From positions 62,001 to 126,000 of the forward strand of contig NZ_MJAH01000007.1 of assembly GCF_001746295.1 (NCBI RefSeq): 64,000 nucleotides of DNA. The letters are read 5' to 3'. The notes beneath the pieces were generated by a model. It searched no databases. It saw nothing but the letters and a program-made list of their open reading frames with translations, and had not been told where the DNA came from. The translations under genes were made by a program, and so were the position numbers. The DNA is from Streptomyces sp. LUP47B. GTDB taxonomy: Bacteria; Actinomycetota; Actinomycetes; Streptomycetales; Streptomycetaceae. Shown one piece after another: positions 50,940 through 59,792 of the stretch (positions are counted from its first letter, which is position 1; each line of letters starts with the position of its first letter).

Positions 50940-51871
50940 TCGCACTGCTGCTCGTTCCGCTGGTGCTGCCCTTCGCACTGCCCCCGCTGGCCCGGCGAGT
51001 GGTCGACCGGGGGCGGCCCGACGCAGCGCTGTGGGTGCTCACCTCGGCCTCGGTGGCCCTGGCGGTGGGTGTCGTAGCGTGCCTGGGCGTCCTTCTGCTC
51101 CCCGTCGCGCTCTCCGTTCCGGTGATCGCCGGCCTCGCCCACCTCATCCAACCCCTGGAGGCCGGACCCACAACCCTGGTCATGGCTGTCTCCGTCTTCG
51201 CCGGTGGGGCCCTGGCAGTCACGTGCATCACTGCCGTACGCCGAACGCAGTCGGAAGTGCGGCGGCTGCGCGCGGCCCACGTCGACGTCGCCGGCCTCCC
51301 GGACGCCGGCGGGCTCTGTGTCGTCGACGACGCCCGTCCCGACGCCTATGCGCTGCCCGGCGGTCGCCACAGCCCGAGCCGGGTCGTGGTGACGACCGGC
51401 ATGCTGCGCGCCCTGACCGCCGACGAGCGCGAGGTCCTCCTCGCTCACGAGCGCGCCCACCTCGCCGCGCGACACCACTTGTTCCTGGCCGCCGCCCAAC
51501 TGGCCGGCTGGTGCCACCCGGCGCTCGCAGCCGTCGCACCGCAGGTGTCGTTCGCCGCCGAGCGCGCCGCGGACGAGGCCGCAGCGCTCGCTGCCGGCGA
51601 CCGGACGCTGACAGCGACCGCCGTCGGCCACGCGGCGCTGGCCACCACCCGCACGCGCACTGTTCTGCCCTCCATCGCTCCCAGTGCCGTCACAGGACCA
51701 GTCCCGGCACGCGTGAAGGCCCTCCTCGCCCACGCACCGGCTCAGCGCCTGGCCCCTGTGCTGCTGGCATTTGTGGTCCTGATCGGCCTGGCCGGTGGCT
51801 CCGCCCTGGCCGGGGCCGCCTCGGTGCACCGAGGTGTGGAGATCGCCCAGGGCGAGCTCCCCCGCCCCTGA
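50936..51871 (+). CDS. M56-family membrane metallopeptidase, copy 2
   Basis: A 311-residue paralogue of the protein at 43565. Similar N-terminal membrane helices are followed by HERAH (His171, Glu172, His175) in LLAHERAHLAARHHLFLAAA, and AERAADEAAAL. The two M56 proteins share the sequence pattern of the whole catalytic half. It overlaps the BlaI copy 2 gene and probably cleaves that repressor. Downstream are remnants of an iron permease and a response regulator. Confidence 0.88.
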   Translation: MIALLLVPLVLPFALPPLARRVVDRGRPDAALWVLTSASVALAVGVVACLGVLLLPVALSVPVIAGLAHLIQPLEAGPTTLVMAVSVFAGGALAVTCITAVRRTQSEVRRLRAAHVDVAGLPDAGGLCVVDDARPDAYALPGGRHSPSRVVVTTGMLRALTADEREVLLAHERAHLAARHHLFLAAAQLAGWCHPALAAVAPQVSFAAERAADEAAALAAGDRTLTATAVGHAALATTRTRTVLPSIAPSAVTGPVPARVKALLAHAPAQRLAPVLLAFVVLIGLAGGSALAGAASVHRGVEIAQGELPRP

Positions 51872-51933
51872 CTCCTGCGGGACACCGCCGTGTTGCCCTC
51901 AGCCCACCGAGTCACGACTCGTGGGGCAGCGCG

Positions 51934-52090
51934 CTGTTCTCCAACTACCTGATCGGTCTGCGCGAGGGCCTGGAAGCCGGCCCCCTCCCGGGTCTGCATC
52001 CTCGAATTCGGCTCCCAGGAGCTCACGTTGGAGGCGCAGGAGGCGCTCGGCGGCTCCCTGTCGATCGTCGCGGTCGGCCGGGCCACCTAG
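51934..52090 (+). pseudogene. FTR1/EfeU-type iron permease remnant
   Basis: LFSNYLIGLREGLEAG (from 51934) is the signature first helix of FTR1-family high-affinity iron permeases. Almost directly, in another frame, comes CILEFGSQELTLEAQEALGG and SLSIVAV, a later FTR1 segment, before a TAG at 52088. Most of the protein is gone. Direct evidence of a large internal deletion. Confidence 0.7.
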
Positions 52091-52315
52091 TGACCTGCTC
52101 GCCCGTCTCCGCGCCCACGTGAGGCGCCGGATCGTCGACACACCGCCCACGGAACCCGTCCGGGCCGACGTCGTCCTCGAGTCCCAGGAGTCCCTGATGG
52201 CTGGGCGAGGTCTGGGACGAGAACTGGGTTCGGCTCCACCAAGACCCTCGACATCACCATGGCCGCCTGCGCCGCCCCCACACCGCAACCGGCGGCAAAC
52301 CGCCCGTCACCAGGT
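52085..52315 (+). pseudogene. OmpR-type response regulator C-terminal remnant
   Basis: DLLARLRAHVRRR, then a frame-shifted EVWDENWFGSTKTLDITMAA, matches the linker and DNA-binding end of OmpR-like response regulators (VWD-x-x-W-F-G-S-T-K-T-L-D). The receiver and most of the winged helix are missing. It lies just before a COG4705 gene, the same order seen with the intact regulator at 46937. Confidence 0.6.
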
Positions 52316-52340
52316 TGACCAACGTCCCTGGGCAGTACAG

Positions 52341-53132
52341 CTAGGACACCGAAGTGCCCTGGACATCCCTTTGGGAGACGGCCAGGTAGCCGACGAGCCC
52401 GAGGATGGCCACGGTCCAGGACAGGGTGACCGGTCCGAGGCCGAGGTTCAGTCCGCCCCGGCTGTGGCCGACGGCCATCCAGTCGGCGATCGAGGCACCG
52501 AGGGGACGGGTGATGACGTACGCGGCCCAGAAGGCCGTCACCGCGTTCAGGCTGCCCCAACGGTGGGCGACGGCCGGGACGGCGATCGCGGCGGCGTACA
52601 GGACGGCGGAGCCCAGGTAGCCGAGTCCGATCGTGGCCGTGAGATCCCCGGCGGCGGTGCCCAGCGCAAACGTGGCCAGTACGGCGGCCCAGTAGAAGGT
52701 CTCGCGGCGGCGGGTGTGGATGCTGTGGATGGACAGGGTGCGTTCGCTGCGGTACCAGAGGACGAAGACGGCGGCCAGCGCGGCCATGAAGAACGGGGTC
52801 GAGATCATGTACGGCACGCCGAGGCCGACATGCAGCACGTCGGCGGCCATGGTGCCGAAGACGCTGACCACGACGATCGCCGTCCAGTAGATCCAGGCCA
52901 CGTACCTGCGGACCGTGAACTGCACCGCCAGGGCGGCCACCAGGGCGATGCCGCCGAGGCCGACGGCGGGGATCGGGCCTAGCAGGTGGGCCAGGAAGTC
53001 GGAGGCCGTCTCGCCCATCCCGGTGGTCTGCACTTTGATGATCCAGAAGTAGACGGTCACCTCCGGCACCTTGTTGGCCGCGTGACGCATGTGGCCCGCG
53101 GGCCGGTTGTGAGTGAGGTGATCAGTCGACAT
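52341..53132 (-). CDS. COG4705-type membrane protein, copy 2
   Basis: A 263-residue membrane protein. NKVPEVTVYFWIIKVQTTGM is nearly identical in pattern to copy 1, as are RSERTLSIHSIHTRRRETFY and FALGTAAGDLTATIGLG. About eight membrane helices. The ATG at 53132 was chosen because upstream sequence is non-coding. Both paralogues are on the reverse strand, so the surrounding region may be a duplicated block. Confidence 0.85.
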   Translation of the reverse strand: MSTDHLTHNRPAGHMRHAANKVPEVTVYFWIIKVQTTGMGETASDFLAHLLGPIPAVGLGGIALVAALAVQFTVRRYVAWIYWTAIVVVSVFGTMAADVLHVGLGVPYMISTPFFMAALAAVFVLWYRSERTLSIHSIHTRRRETFYWAAVLATFALGTAAGDLTATIGLGYLGSAVLYAAAIAVPAVAHRWGSLNAVTAFWAAYVITRPLGASIADWMAVGHSRGGLNLGLGPVTLSWTVAILGLVGYLAVSQRDVQGTSVS

Positions 53133-53247
53133 GGCAGGCACGATGACATGGCGCCCGGCCTTTGCCCCAGACCCCTTTGCCAGAGCTTTTGCGCTTCTGG
53201 TGCGTGAGTTTCCCAAGGCCCGTCCGGACCTGACCACAACCTGAACG

Positions 53248-53763
53248 CCGATGCCTATGAGCTGGTCAGCGCTGCGGGAGCAGTGGTATCGGGGGCGTTA
53301 CGGCGTGTCTCACCCGGCCTGGTCGGCGAGATCGCCGCAGCCGGACACGGGATCGGCATCCACGGCCGGCTGCATCGCCCACCGCTCCTGCGCGGCCCGC
53401 GCGCGACCTACGACGACCTCGCTCGCGCCCGCGACACCGTGCCGACATCACAGGAGCCCGGCCCACACTCCTCCGGCCCCCGTACGGCGTGATGTCGGCC
53501 GCCGCTCATCCAGCGCCCACCGGCTCGGTCTCTCTCACCCCGGTGCCGTGGGCCTGCTGGGCGAGGACTGGACATCCCGTGCCACACCGGCGTCCGTCCA
53601 CCGCACGGTGACGACCGACCTGGACGGAGGCGGCACCATCCTGCTCCACGACTCCGACTGCACGTCGGCCCCGGGTGCGTGGCGGTCAGCTCTGGGCGCC
53701 CTTCATCCTCGGCACCTGCGAGCAACACGGCTACGAGGTCGGCCGGTTGTGCGACCACGGATG
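53248..53763 (+). pseudogene. polysaccharide deacetylase (NodB-type), frameshifted
   Basis: Fragments in forward frames line up with NodB-fold deacetylases: SPGLVGEIAAAGHGIGIHGR (the HxxxH-adjacent strand), LLRGPRATYDDLARARDTV, then RPPYGVMSAAAH, GEDWTSRATPASVHRTVTTD, and LDGGGTILLHDSDCTS (the terminal LLHD motif). At least two frameshifts occur, near 53430 and 53540, and a further one near 53690. The N-terminal Asp motif is not found. Such enzymes remove acetyl groups from peptidoglycan or chitin. Confidence 0.75.
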
Positions 53764-53837
53764 ACGCCGCGTCTTCCCGCATCGCGGCCGAGCATCGCCA
53801 TGTCCGTCGGTTCCTATCAGCATGATTTGGCGCGGAG

Positions 53838-53859
53838 CCCCGGGCGTTCACGCCCGGGG
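53838..53859. terminator. hairpin terminator
   Basis: CCCCGGGCG and CGCCCGGGG (53838-53846 and 53851-53859) form a perfect nine-base stem with a TTCA loop, between the deacetylase pseudogene and the convergent phosphodiesterase gene. It probably ends both transcripts. Confidence 0.7.
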
Positions 53860-53888
53860 GGAAGCGCTTCTGGCGCACCGGGCACTGG

Positions 53889-55538
53889 TCAGCGGACCGG
53901 CAGCGCGGTGGTGTGTTCCTCGCGCACGGCTTGCAGGGAGCGGGGGTTCAGGCCGAGCAGGCTCAGGATCGTCGGTGCGATCTGCTTGGTCTGCACGCTC
54001 GCGGAGTCGCGTACGCCGTCCGGAACTGAGGCGCCCGAGACGACCAACGGGACGTCGAGGTCGTCGGAGTGGGCGCCGCCGTGCTCGGCGATCTTCTTGG
54101 TGCCGCCGGTGTAGACGACGCCGTACTGTGCGAGGCCGAAGATGTCCGGGACACGCGCGTCGCCGGCTTCGACGTGGAAGTAGCGGGCCGCGGCGTTCCC
54201 GGCGTAGACCTTGCTGAGCCCGCTGCGCGTGAAGGCCTTGGGTGCGGCGTTGATGTCGGTGCCGCTGCCGCTCTGCGCGAGCAGGTACGTCTTGGCGAAG
54301 TCGGTGGCGGCCTGCGAGCGGTCGGTCAGCCAGAGCAGCATCGCGTCGTCGTCCACGGAGTGCGCGACCAGGTCGCCGGCGGCGGGATGGAGCTTCTTCC
54401 AGGCGGCGTTGAGGCCGTCCAGGAGCGGGCCGTCGTCGATCCGGGTGAGCGCGGTGGGGTCGGTGGGCGACTGGCCGTGCTTGGCGGACAGGATGATCGT
54501 GGTGCTGTCGGCCAGGTGTCGCCTGGTGATCTCAGAAGTCAGGGCGTCGATCTGGGCGTTGACGAAGTCCAGGTTCTTCGTCAGCAGCGGTCCGGGCACG
54601 TTCTTGGCGGTGTAGCCGCCCTTGAGGCCGTCGGAGGCGGGCAGCTTCTGCGCGGTGGAGACCGACTGGAAGTTGAGGCCGAAGATCGCCGGGGTGCCGA
54701 CCTTGTGGGTACGGCTGTGGTCGTAGCCGTCGATCTCGTTGAGGACGGCCTTTACCTTGTAGCCGTCGTACTGTTCCGTGGCCTGGTTGTCCTTGGTCCA
54801 GTCGTTGCCGGCCGGGTAGCCGAGGGCGTCGCTGTTGATCTCCGGCGTGAACAGGTCCTGGATGCCGGTGCCCGAGGGCCCGTTGAGGATTTCGTAGGCT
54901 GCGTGCTTGTCCGACCACGCGGTGCGCAGACCCGCGCTGCGGGCCACCTCGAAGACGGTGTTCACCTTGAGGTAGGAGTGCGGGTAGACCGGCTTGCAGG
55001 TCTTGGGGTCGACCGGCAGCTTGGAGGCGTTGATCAGGCTCGCCGGGTTGCCCGTCATCGACAGGATGCTGTCCGGCAGGCCGGCGAGTCCCTGACCGGC
55101 GTCGATGGATGCCTGGTTCTTGTCCAGGTCCTCCGTGAGGTCCACCTCGACACCGGGCTTGACGTCCTTGCAGCTGGTGGTCCCGGCGGGCAGGAGCGAC
55201 GCGTTGTAGGTGTCGTCGTAGTAGACACCGGTGGTGCCTGGACCGCCACCGGTCGCCTGGGCGACCATGCCCGGGAAGGAGTCGGACGGCGTGGTGGTCT
55301 TGGCGTGGGTGTACTCCACACCGCCGCCGACCAGCCGGGCCAGCGCGGAGTTCGGGTGCCGGGAGACGTACCAGGCCAGGTCCGACTGGTGCAGGCCGTC
55401 GACCGAGATCAGCAGAACGTGCCTGGTGGGGGCTCCGTGGTGGGAGGCGGCAAAGGCGGAGGGCTGGGTGGCAGTCAAGCCGGTAAGTACTCCCGCGGCG
55501 GCGAGGACGGTTGCGGGCCTGACGTAACTTCTCGACAT
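53889..55538 (-). CDS. secreted alkaline phosphatase/phosphodiesterase family protein
   Basis: A 549-residue secreted protein with a signal peptide (about 1-30). The core has HVLLISVDGLHQSDLAWYVS, metal-site TPSDSFPGM (nucleophile Thr/Ser region), SAKHGQSPTDP and a final HGGAHSDDLDVPLVVSG. This is the alkaline-phosphatase superfamily (nucleotide pyrophosphatase/phosphodiesterase type), with Asp and His metal ligands visible. It should hydrolyse a phosphate ester or phosphodiester outside the cell, perhaps for phosphate acquisition. The ATG at 55538 was preferred to a 136-residue upstream extension of shadow-like composition. No PHO box was identified by eye. Confidence 0.88.
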   Translation of the reverse strand: MSRSYVRPATVLAAAGVLTGLTATQPSAFAASHHGAPTRHVLLISVDGLHQSDLAWYVSRHPNSALARLVGGGVEYTHAKTTTPSDSFPGMVAQATGGGPGTTGVYYDDTYNASLLPAGTTSCKDVKPGVEVDLTEDLDKNQASIDAGQGLAGLPDSILSMTGNPASLINASKLPVDPKTCKPVYPHSYLKVNTVFEVARSAGLRTAWSDKHAAYEILNGPSGTGIQDLFTPEINSDALGYPAGNDWTKDNQATEQYDGYKVKAVLNEIDGYDHSRTHKVGTPAIFGLNFQSVSTAQKLPASDGLKGGYTAKNVPGPLLTKNLDFVNAQIDALTSEITRRHLADSTTIILSAKHGQSPTDPTALTRIDDGPLLDGLNAAWKKLHPAAGDLVAHSVDDDAMLLWLTDRSQAATDFAKTYLLAQSGSGTDINAAPKAFTRSGLSKVYAGNAAARYFHVEAGDARVPDIFGLAQYGVVYTGGTKKIAEHGGAHSDDLDVPLVVSGASVPDGVRDSASVQTKQIAPTILSLLGLNPRSLQAVREEHTTALPVR

Positions 55539-55899
55539 CTGGGTTTCTCCCGGGCGTTTGGGGCGAGCTGCGAGTGCCGGGCCAATCAGAGTCGCGCCTT
55601 GCGTACCGGGGACGGCGCAGGCGTGAACGCACACCGAAGTAGCGGTCGGTTCTTCATCAAGCACGTCTGGTTTTCGCCAAGGAGGGGCGACGTCCGCCGC
55701 ACCGGCGGTCAGCCCGATACGTTCACCACCCGGGTGGACGCCGAGCGCGGACCACTTCGGAAGAGCTCGCTGCTCTGCTCGATGAGCTCCATCTGGACGA
55801 GGACGTCGCCTGTCGACGACCAACCGAGCGGACTGCCAACCGAACGGAAGGGGTGGTGACGGCTGCATCCATCTCGTTGTCTTCCATGATCTGGCGGGC

Positions 55900-56079
55900 A
55901 TGAAGCTGCGAGTGGCCAGTTCCGATTCGTCGGTGGCCGTCTCCACGTGGGTCGACCTGCGCTACCCATCCGACAGCAAGAAGAAGTGGCGGTCCGCCGG
56001 CTTGGCGAACAACCTGGAGGCGACCCAGGGCTTCATCGAGACTTACGGCGCCCACAAGGCACTTCGCTGGTACGCGTGA
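55900..56079 (+). CDS. short hypothetical protein, possibly a C-terminal fragment
   Basis: Fifty-nine residues from the ATG at 55900, with SVAVSTWVDLRYPSDSKKKW and LEATQGFIETYGAHKALRWY. Codon use fits the genome, but the upstream frame is open and there is no ribosome binding site, so it could be the end of a lost gene. The rest of 55539-56134 shows nothing else. Confidence 0.3.
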   Translation: MKLRVASSDSSVAVSTWVDLRYPSDSKKKWRSAGLANNLEATQGFIETYGAHKALRWYA

Positions 56080-56134
56080 GCCTTGGCGCGGGCTGGCCGC
56101 GTCGACATCGTCGGCGTACAGGTAGCGGCGCGGA

Positions 56135-57418
56135 TCAAAGGCGCAGGACGATCAGGGCGATGTCGTCGCTGGCGCCGCTGCTGACGCCGAGGTGCGCGAG
56201 CAGAGCGTCGGCGAGACGTTCGGGGCTGTGGCGGGCATGGCGGGCGAGCGCGTCGGTGAGGCGTTCCAGCCCGGCATCGATGTCCTCGCCGCGGCGTTCG
56301 ATCAGACCGTCGGTGTAGAGCACGAAGGTGTCGCCGGGGGTGTAGGCCAGGTCGGCCTGGGGGCGGGGGACGGGTTCGGGGCGGGCTCCCAGCGGAGGGT
56401 CGGTGGCCTGGTCCAGGAGATCGCAGGTGCCGTCCGGGTGGAGCAGGACGGGGGGTGGGTGGCCGGCGCTGCTGTACAGAATGCGGTGAGCGCGGGTGTC
56501 GATGACGGCTTGGATGACGGTGGTGGCCAGCGCGCCCTCCACGTAGCGTGCGTACCGGCCCAGGATGTCCAGAGCTCTCGCGGGTCCTTCGACGGCCCGG
56601 ACGACGGCGGACAGCGCGCTGCGCAGCATGCCCATGACGGCGGCGGCCTCCAGGCCATGGCCGACGACGTCGCCGACCGCGACGGCGAATCGGTTCTCGG
56701 GCAGGTCGACCACCTCGTACCAGTCGCCGCACACGTTCAGCGACCCGGCGGCGGGCAAGTAGCGCACCGCGGTGTCCCGGTGCCTGGCCAGATGGGGCGA
56801 GTGGAGCATGGCTTCCTGCAAGGTGACGGCGACCTGGCGTTCCCGGGCGTGGGCTTGGCGCAGTTCCTCGTTCACTCGATGGAGCTCGCGCGCCCGGGCG
56901 TACAGCTCGACCTCCATCGCCTCCACGTCGCTCAGCGCCCCGCCTCCTCGCCGACGAGGGTGGGAGAGGATGAACGAGGTCACGTCCTCCCCCCGGTGCA
57001 GGATCCACTGCACCTGCCCGTCCGGCCCGAGCACCGGTGTGTTGATGGCGGACCACCACCGCTCCTCGAACACGCCGGGCTGGTCGGCCACGGGAATGTC
57101 GTACTTCATCGGCGCCATCGTGTCCCGCTTCTTCGAGCGCAGGACCCAGTGCAGGGAAGCGTGCAGATTCCGCACCCCGTCGGCATCCGGGTCCGCCGGA
57201 TTGTCAGGGAAGGCGTCGAAGAGGTACCGCCCGATCAGATCCTCCCGAGTGCGGCCGGTCCCCCGGCAGGCCGCCTCATTGACGTCGACGAGCACCAGGT
57301 CCGGGCCCAGCACCATGCAGGGGCTGGGGGTGACCGAGAACAGCGCCTGGTAGTCGATCCCCGGCCTCGCCACACGTTGTGGCCGGGCACCCTCAGCAGG
57401 GCTGGTCTCGTCCTTCAC
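56135..57418 (-). CDS. PAS-SpoIIE/PP2C phosphatase
   Basis: A 427-residue signalling protein. A PAS domain (about 22-150; CMVLGPDLVLVDVNEAACRG, RTREDLIGRYLFDAF) is followed by a coiled linker (ELRQAHARERQVAVTLQEAM) and a SpoIIE-type PP2C phosphatase domain (about 195-427; NVCGDWYEVVDLPE, VGDVVGHGLEAAAVMGMLR, DTFVLYTDGLIERRGEDID, SGASDDIALIVLRL). Acidic metal ligands in GDWYE, GDVVGHG and SDD are kept. Such proteins dephosphorylate anti-sigma-factor antagonists. Streptomyces have dozens; the partner is not nearby. Confidence 0.92.
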   Translation of the reverse strand: MKDETSPAEGARPQRVARPGIDYQALFSVTPSPCMVLGPDLVLVDVNEAACRGTGRTREDLIGRYLFDAFPDNPADPDADGVRNLHASLHWVLRSKKRDTMAPMKYDIPVADQPGVFEERWWSAINTPVLGPDGQVQWILHRGEDVTSFILSHPRRRGGGALSDVEAMEVELYARARELHRVNEELRQAHARERQVAVTLQEAMLHSPHLARHRDTAVRYLPAAGSLNVCGDWYEVVDLPENRFAVAVGDVVGHGLEAAAVMGMLRSALSAVVRAVEGPARALDILGRYARYVEGALATTVIQAVIDTRAHRILYSSAGHPPPVLLHPDGTCDLLDQATDPPLGARPEPVPRPQADLAYTPGDTFVLYTDGLIERRGEDIDAGLERLTDALARHARHSPERLADALLAHLGVSSGASDDIALIVLRL

Positions 57419-57572
57419 ACTTACGTTCTACCGTTCGTGGGCGCCCTCGGCACCTGGGCGCAGGTCGACCGTCCGGCCCGTATGTCGCCAGTGGGCGAAG
57501 AAGGCGTACACGCGCGGTCAGGTATCCGCGCGGGTGGCGCAGTACTGGGCGGTCGGGACCCCGCGCGGTGGG

Positions 57573-57710
57573 TCAGAGCTGATTCTCGCCGCCGTTGACG
57601 TGCAGGGTGGTACCGAGCATGAAGCTGCTGTCCGCGGAGGCGAGGAGGGCCACGGCGGCGGCGACCTCCTCCGGGCGCCCCCGCGGCCGATCGGCACGCC
57701 CGCCGCGAGT
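57573..57710 (-). pseudogene. SDR C-terminal remnant
   Basis: The reverse strand reads GRPEEVAAAVALLASADSSF then MLGTTLHVNGGENQL and a stop. This is the usual end of classical SDR enzymes (the AEEVA-x-LLASD...GG pattern). The catalytic and cofactor parts are absent. Confidence 0.7.
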
Positions 57711-57717
57711 TCGGCCT

Positions 57718-58250
57718 TGAGAGCTGTTCCGCAAGGTCCTGGAGCGCTACACCGACGGCCCCGCCTCCTATACGGCCCGCGCGCTGGACAAGCCGAGCGC
57801 CCGGGAGGTGGCCACGGCGTTCCTCGCCGGCTCGGTCAGCACGACCACCCACCCCGGCCACCCCGCTGGATGCTGGGTGTGCAGGGCTCGCTGGCTTCAG
57901 GCCACTCCGGACGGCCGGCCCAGGACGCCCTGATCGCCTGGCGAGACGACGGCCGCGCTCGCCTCCGGCACCGGTTCCAGCGCGCCGTCGACGAGGGTGA
58001 TCTGCCCCGTTATGTTCTTCGCAGCCCTGCAAGAGGGCCGCTGGCCTCCAGGCCCGGCATGACTGTTGCCCCCTGTCGAACGGATGACCTGGGCGGTGGT
58101 GTGGTGTCACCGGACCCGGTAGGTGCCGTCGGAGACGCTGATGAGAGGTCCGGCCACCACCCGGTCCGGCGCAACGCCGGACAGCTCGCGGGCGGAACTC
58201 CAGCAGGTGGCCGACGCGGCGCTGCGGAACTGGCCACCCGTCCGAGCCGT
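57718..58250 (+). pseudogene. TetR-family regulator remnant
   Basis: Forward fragments LFRKVLERYTDGPASYTARA, LGVQGSLASGHSGRPAQDAL, RHRFQRAVDEGDLPR and, later, LQQVADAALRNWPPV match the C-terminal ligand-binding part and last helix of TetR repressors. The DNA-binding helix-turn-helix is missing (only the KVLERY helix end remains), and the second half is interrupted near 58000-58170. It is divergent from the SDR remnant, a common pairing. Confidence 0.65.
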
Positions 58251-58288
58251 CCCAGAGCGCCGTCCCGGCCCGTCGGCGCGGGCGGTTG

Positions 58289-58640
58289 TCAGTCGACGGA
58301 GGCCACGAAGTTCAGCATCCGGCGGTTGATCTCCTCCGCGTGGTCGATCTGCGGCCCGTGGCCCGTGTCAGCGATGATCTCGGCTCGGGCACCGGGGACC
58401 AGGCGCGGCACCCGCTCCACCTGTCGCTGCGGGTGCACGAGGACGCTTCGCTTCCCGAGCACCAGGTAGAGCGGAGTCCGGATGGTGGACAGCTCCTCCT
58501 CGGACAGGGGAAGCGGGGCCGGGCGGCGTATGCGGTAGGCGCGAGCGGCCGTTCTGATCATCGTGCGCAGTCCCGGCATGACGAGGACCGGCTGTTCCAG
58601 CCAGGCCGCCAGCCGCTTTCTTCGAGTTCTCGACGAAGGA
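58289..58640 (-). pseudogene. alpha/beta-hydrolase C-terminal remnant
   Basis: The reverse frame ends with a typical hydrolase tail: TPLYLVLGKRSVLVHPQRQV and ADTGHGPQIDHAEEINRRML, with the catalytic His in TGHGPQ. The Ser nucleophile region is not present upstream. It lies between the TetR remnant and the intact DUF1152 gene. Confidence 0.6.
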
Positions 58641-58757
58641 GGTGGGCGCGTCATCCTCGGGCGTGGAGTCATGCACGCGCGCAGATCTACCGGAACCAAC
58701 CCCCGCCTTTCAGGCGATCACCCGGCATCACACGATCAAGTGCAGTAGCTTCCTGCG

Positions 58758-59723
58758 GTGATCTCTCTGGGGGAACCTGCGTTCTTCACCCGCCTGCGCG
58801 ACGCCCGACGGGTACTCATCGCCGGCGCGGGCGGCGGCTTCGACGTGTATGCCGGGCTGCCGCTCGCACTCGCGCTGCGGTCCGCGGGCAAGGAGGTGCA
58901 CCTAGCCAACCTGTCCTTCGCCGATCTCTACGGCCTGGACCTCGATGTGTGGGTGGATCAGGACGTCGCGGCCGTCGGACCCGAAACCCCTCTACGCGGC
59001 GACTACTTCCCCGAACGGACGCTCGCCCAGTGGCTCGCGACGCAGGATCTGCCGTCGACCGTGTACGCGTTCCCGAGCATCGGAGTCGGTCCGCTGCGAG
59101 CGGCCTACCGGACGCTGATCGCGCATCTAGGCGGTGTCGACGCGGTCGTGCTGGTGGACGGCGGGACCGACATCCTGATGCGCGGCGACGAACACGGCCT
59201 CGGCACCCCCGAGGAGGACATGGCAAGCCTGGCCGCCGTGAGCAGGCTCGACGAGATCCCGCACCGGCTGGTGGCGTGCCTCGGCTTCGGAGTGGACGCG
59301 TATCACGGCGTCAACCACTCCCTGGTACTGGAGAATCTGGCCGCCCTGGACCGGGACGGCGCCTACCTCGGAGCGTTCTCGCTGCTCGGGGCTGCGCGGG
59401 AGGGCGCGCTCTATCTCGACGCGGTGGCCCACGCCCAGCGCCACACCGCGAGCCACCCGAGCATCGTGAACGGATCCGTCGCCGCCGCCGTGCGCGGTGA
59501 CTTCGGCGATGTCCGGTTCACGGAAAGAACCAAAGGCGGCGAGTTGTTCGTCAACCCGCTGATGGCCCTGTACTTCTGTGTGGACCTGCCCGGACTGGCT
59601 CGCCGCAACCTCTACCTCGGTCTGCTGGAACGGACTTCGCTGATGCGGCAGGTGAGTTCAGTGATCGAGGAGTTCCGCACCACACTCCCCCGCCAGCGCC
59701 CACCGCGGGCTTTCCCGCACTGA
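58758..59723 (+). CDS. DUF1152 domain protein
   Basis: A 321-residue protein. RRVLIAGAGGGFDVYAGLPL (a Rossmann-like glycine-rich loop) and VDAVVLVDGGTDILMRGDEH are the conserved DUF1152 motifs, with an LFVNPLMALYFCVDLPGLA segment near the end. The fold suggests nucleotide or dinucleotide binding, but no activity is known. GTG at 58758, no clear ribosome binding site. It looks intact, in contrast with the debris upstream. Confidence 0.85.
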   Translation: MISLGEPAFFTRLRDARRVLIAGAGGGFDVYAGLPLALALRSAGKEVHLANLSFADLYGLDLDVWVDQDVAAVGPETPLRGDYFPERTLAQWLATQDLPSTVYAFPSIGVGPLRAAYRTLIAHLGGVDAVVLVDGGTDILMRGDEHGLGTPEEDMASLAAVSRLDEIPHRLVACLGFGVDAYHGVNHSLVLENLAALDRDGAYLGAFSLLGAAREGALYLDAVAHAQRHTASHPSIVNGSVAAAVRGDFGDVRFTERTKGGELFVNPLMALYFCVDLPGLARRNLYLGLLERTSLMRQVSSVIEEFRTTLPRQRPPRAFPH

Positions 59724-59767
59724 GCACACCACGTCCGGCAGCACCGCCTCAGGTTTTCGAAGCTCGA

Positions 59768-59788
59768 TTGCCGGTTGCCGGTTGCCGG
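59768..59788. repeat. 7-bp tandem repeat, three copies
   Basis: TTGCCGG is repeated three times just after the 3' end of the DinB gene (reverse strand). Confidence 0.7.
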
Positions 59789-59792
59789 AAAG

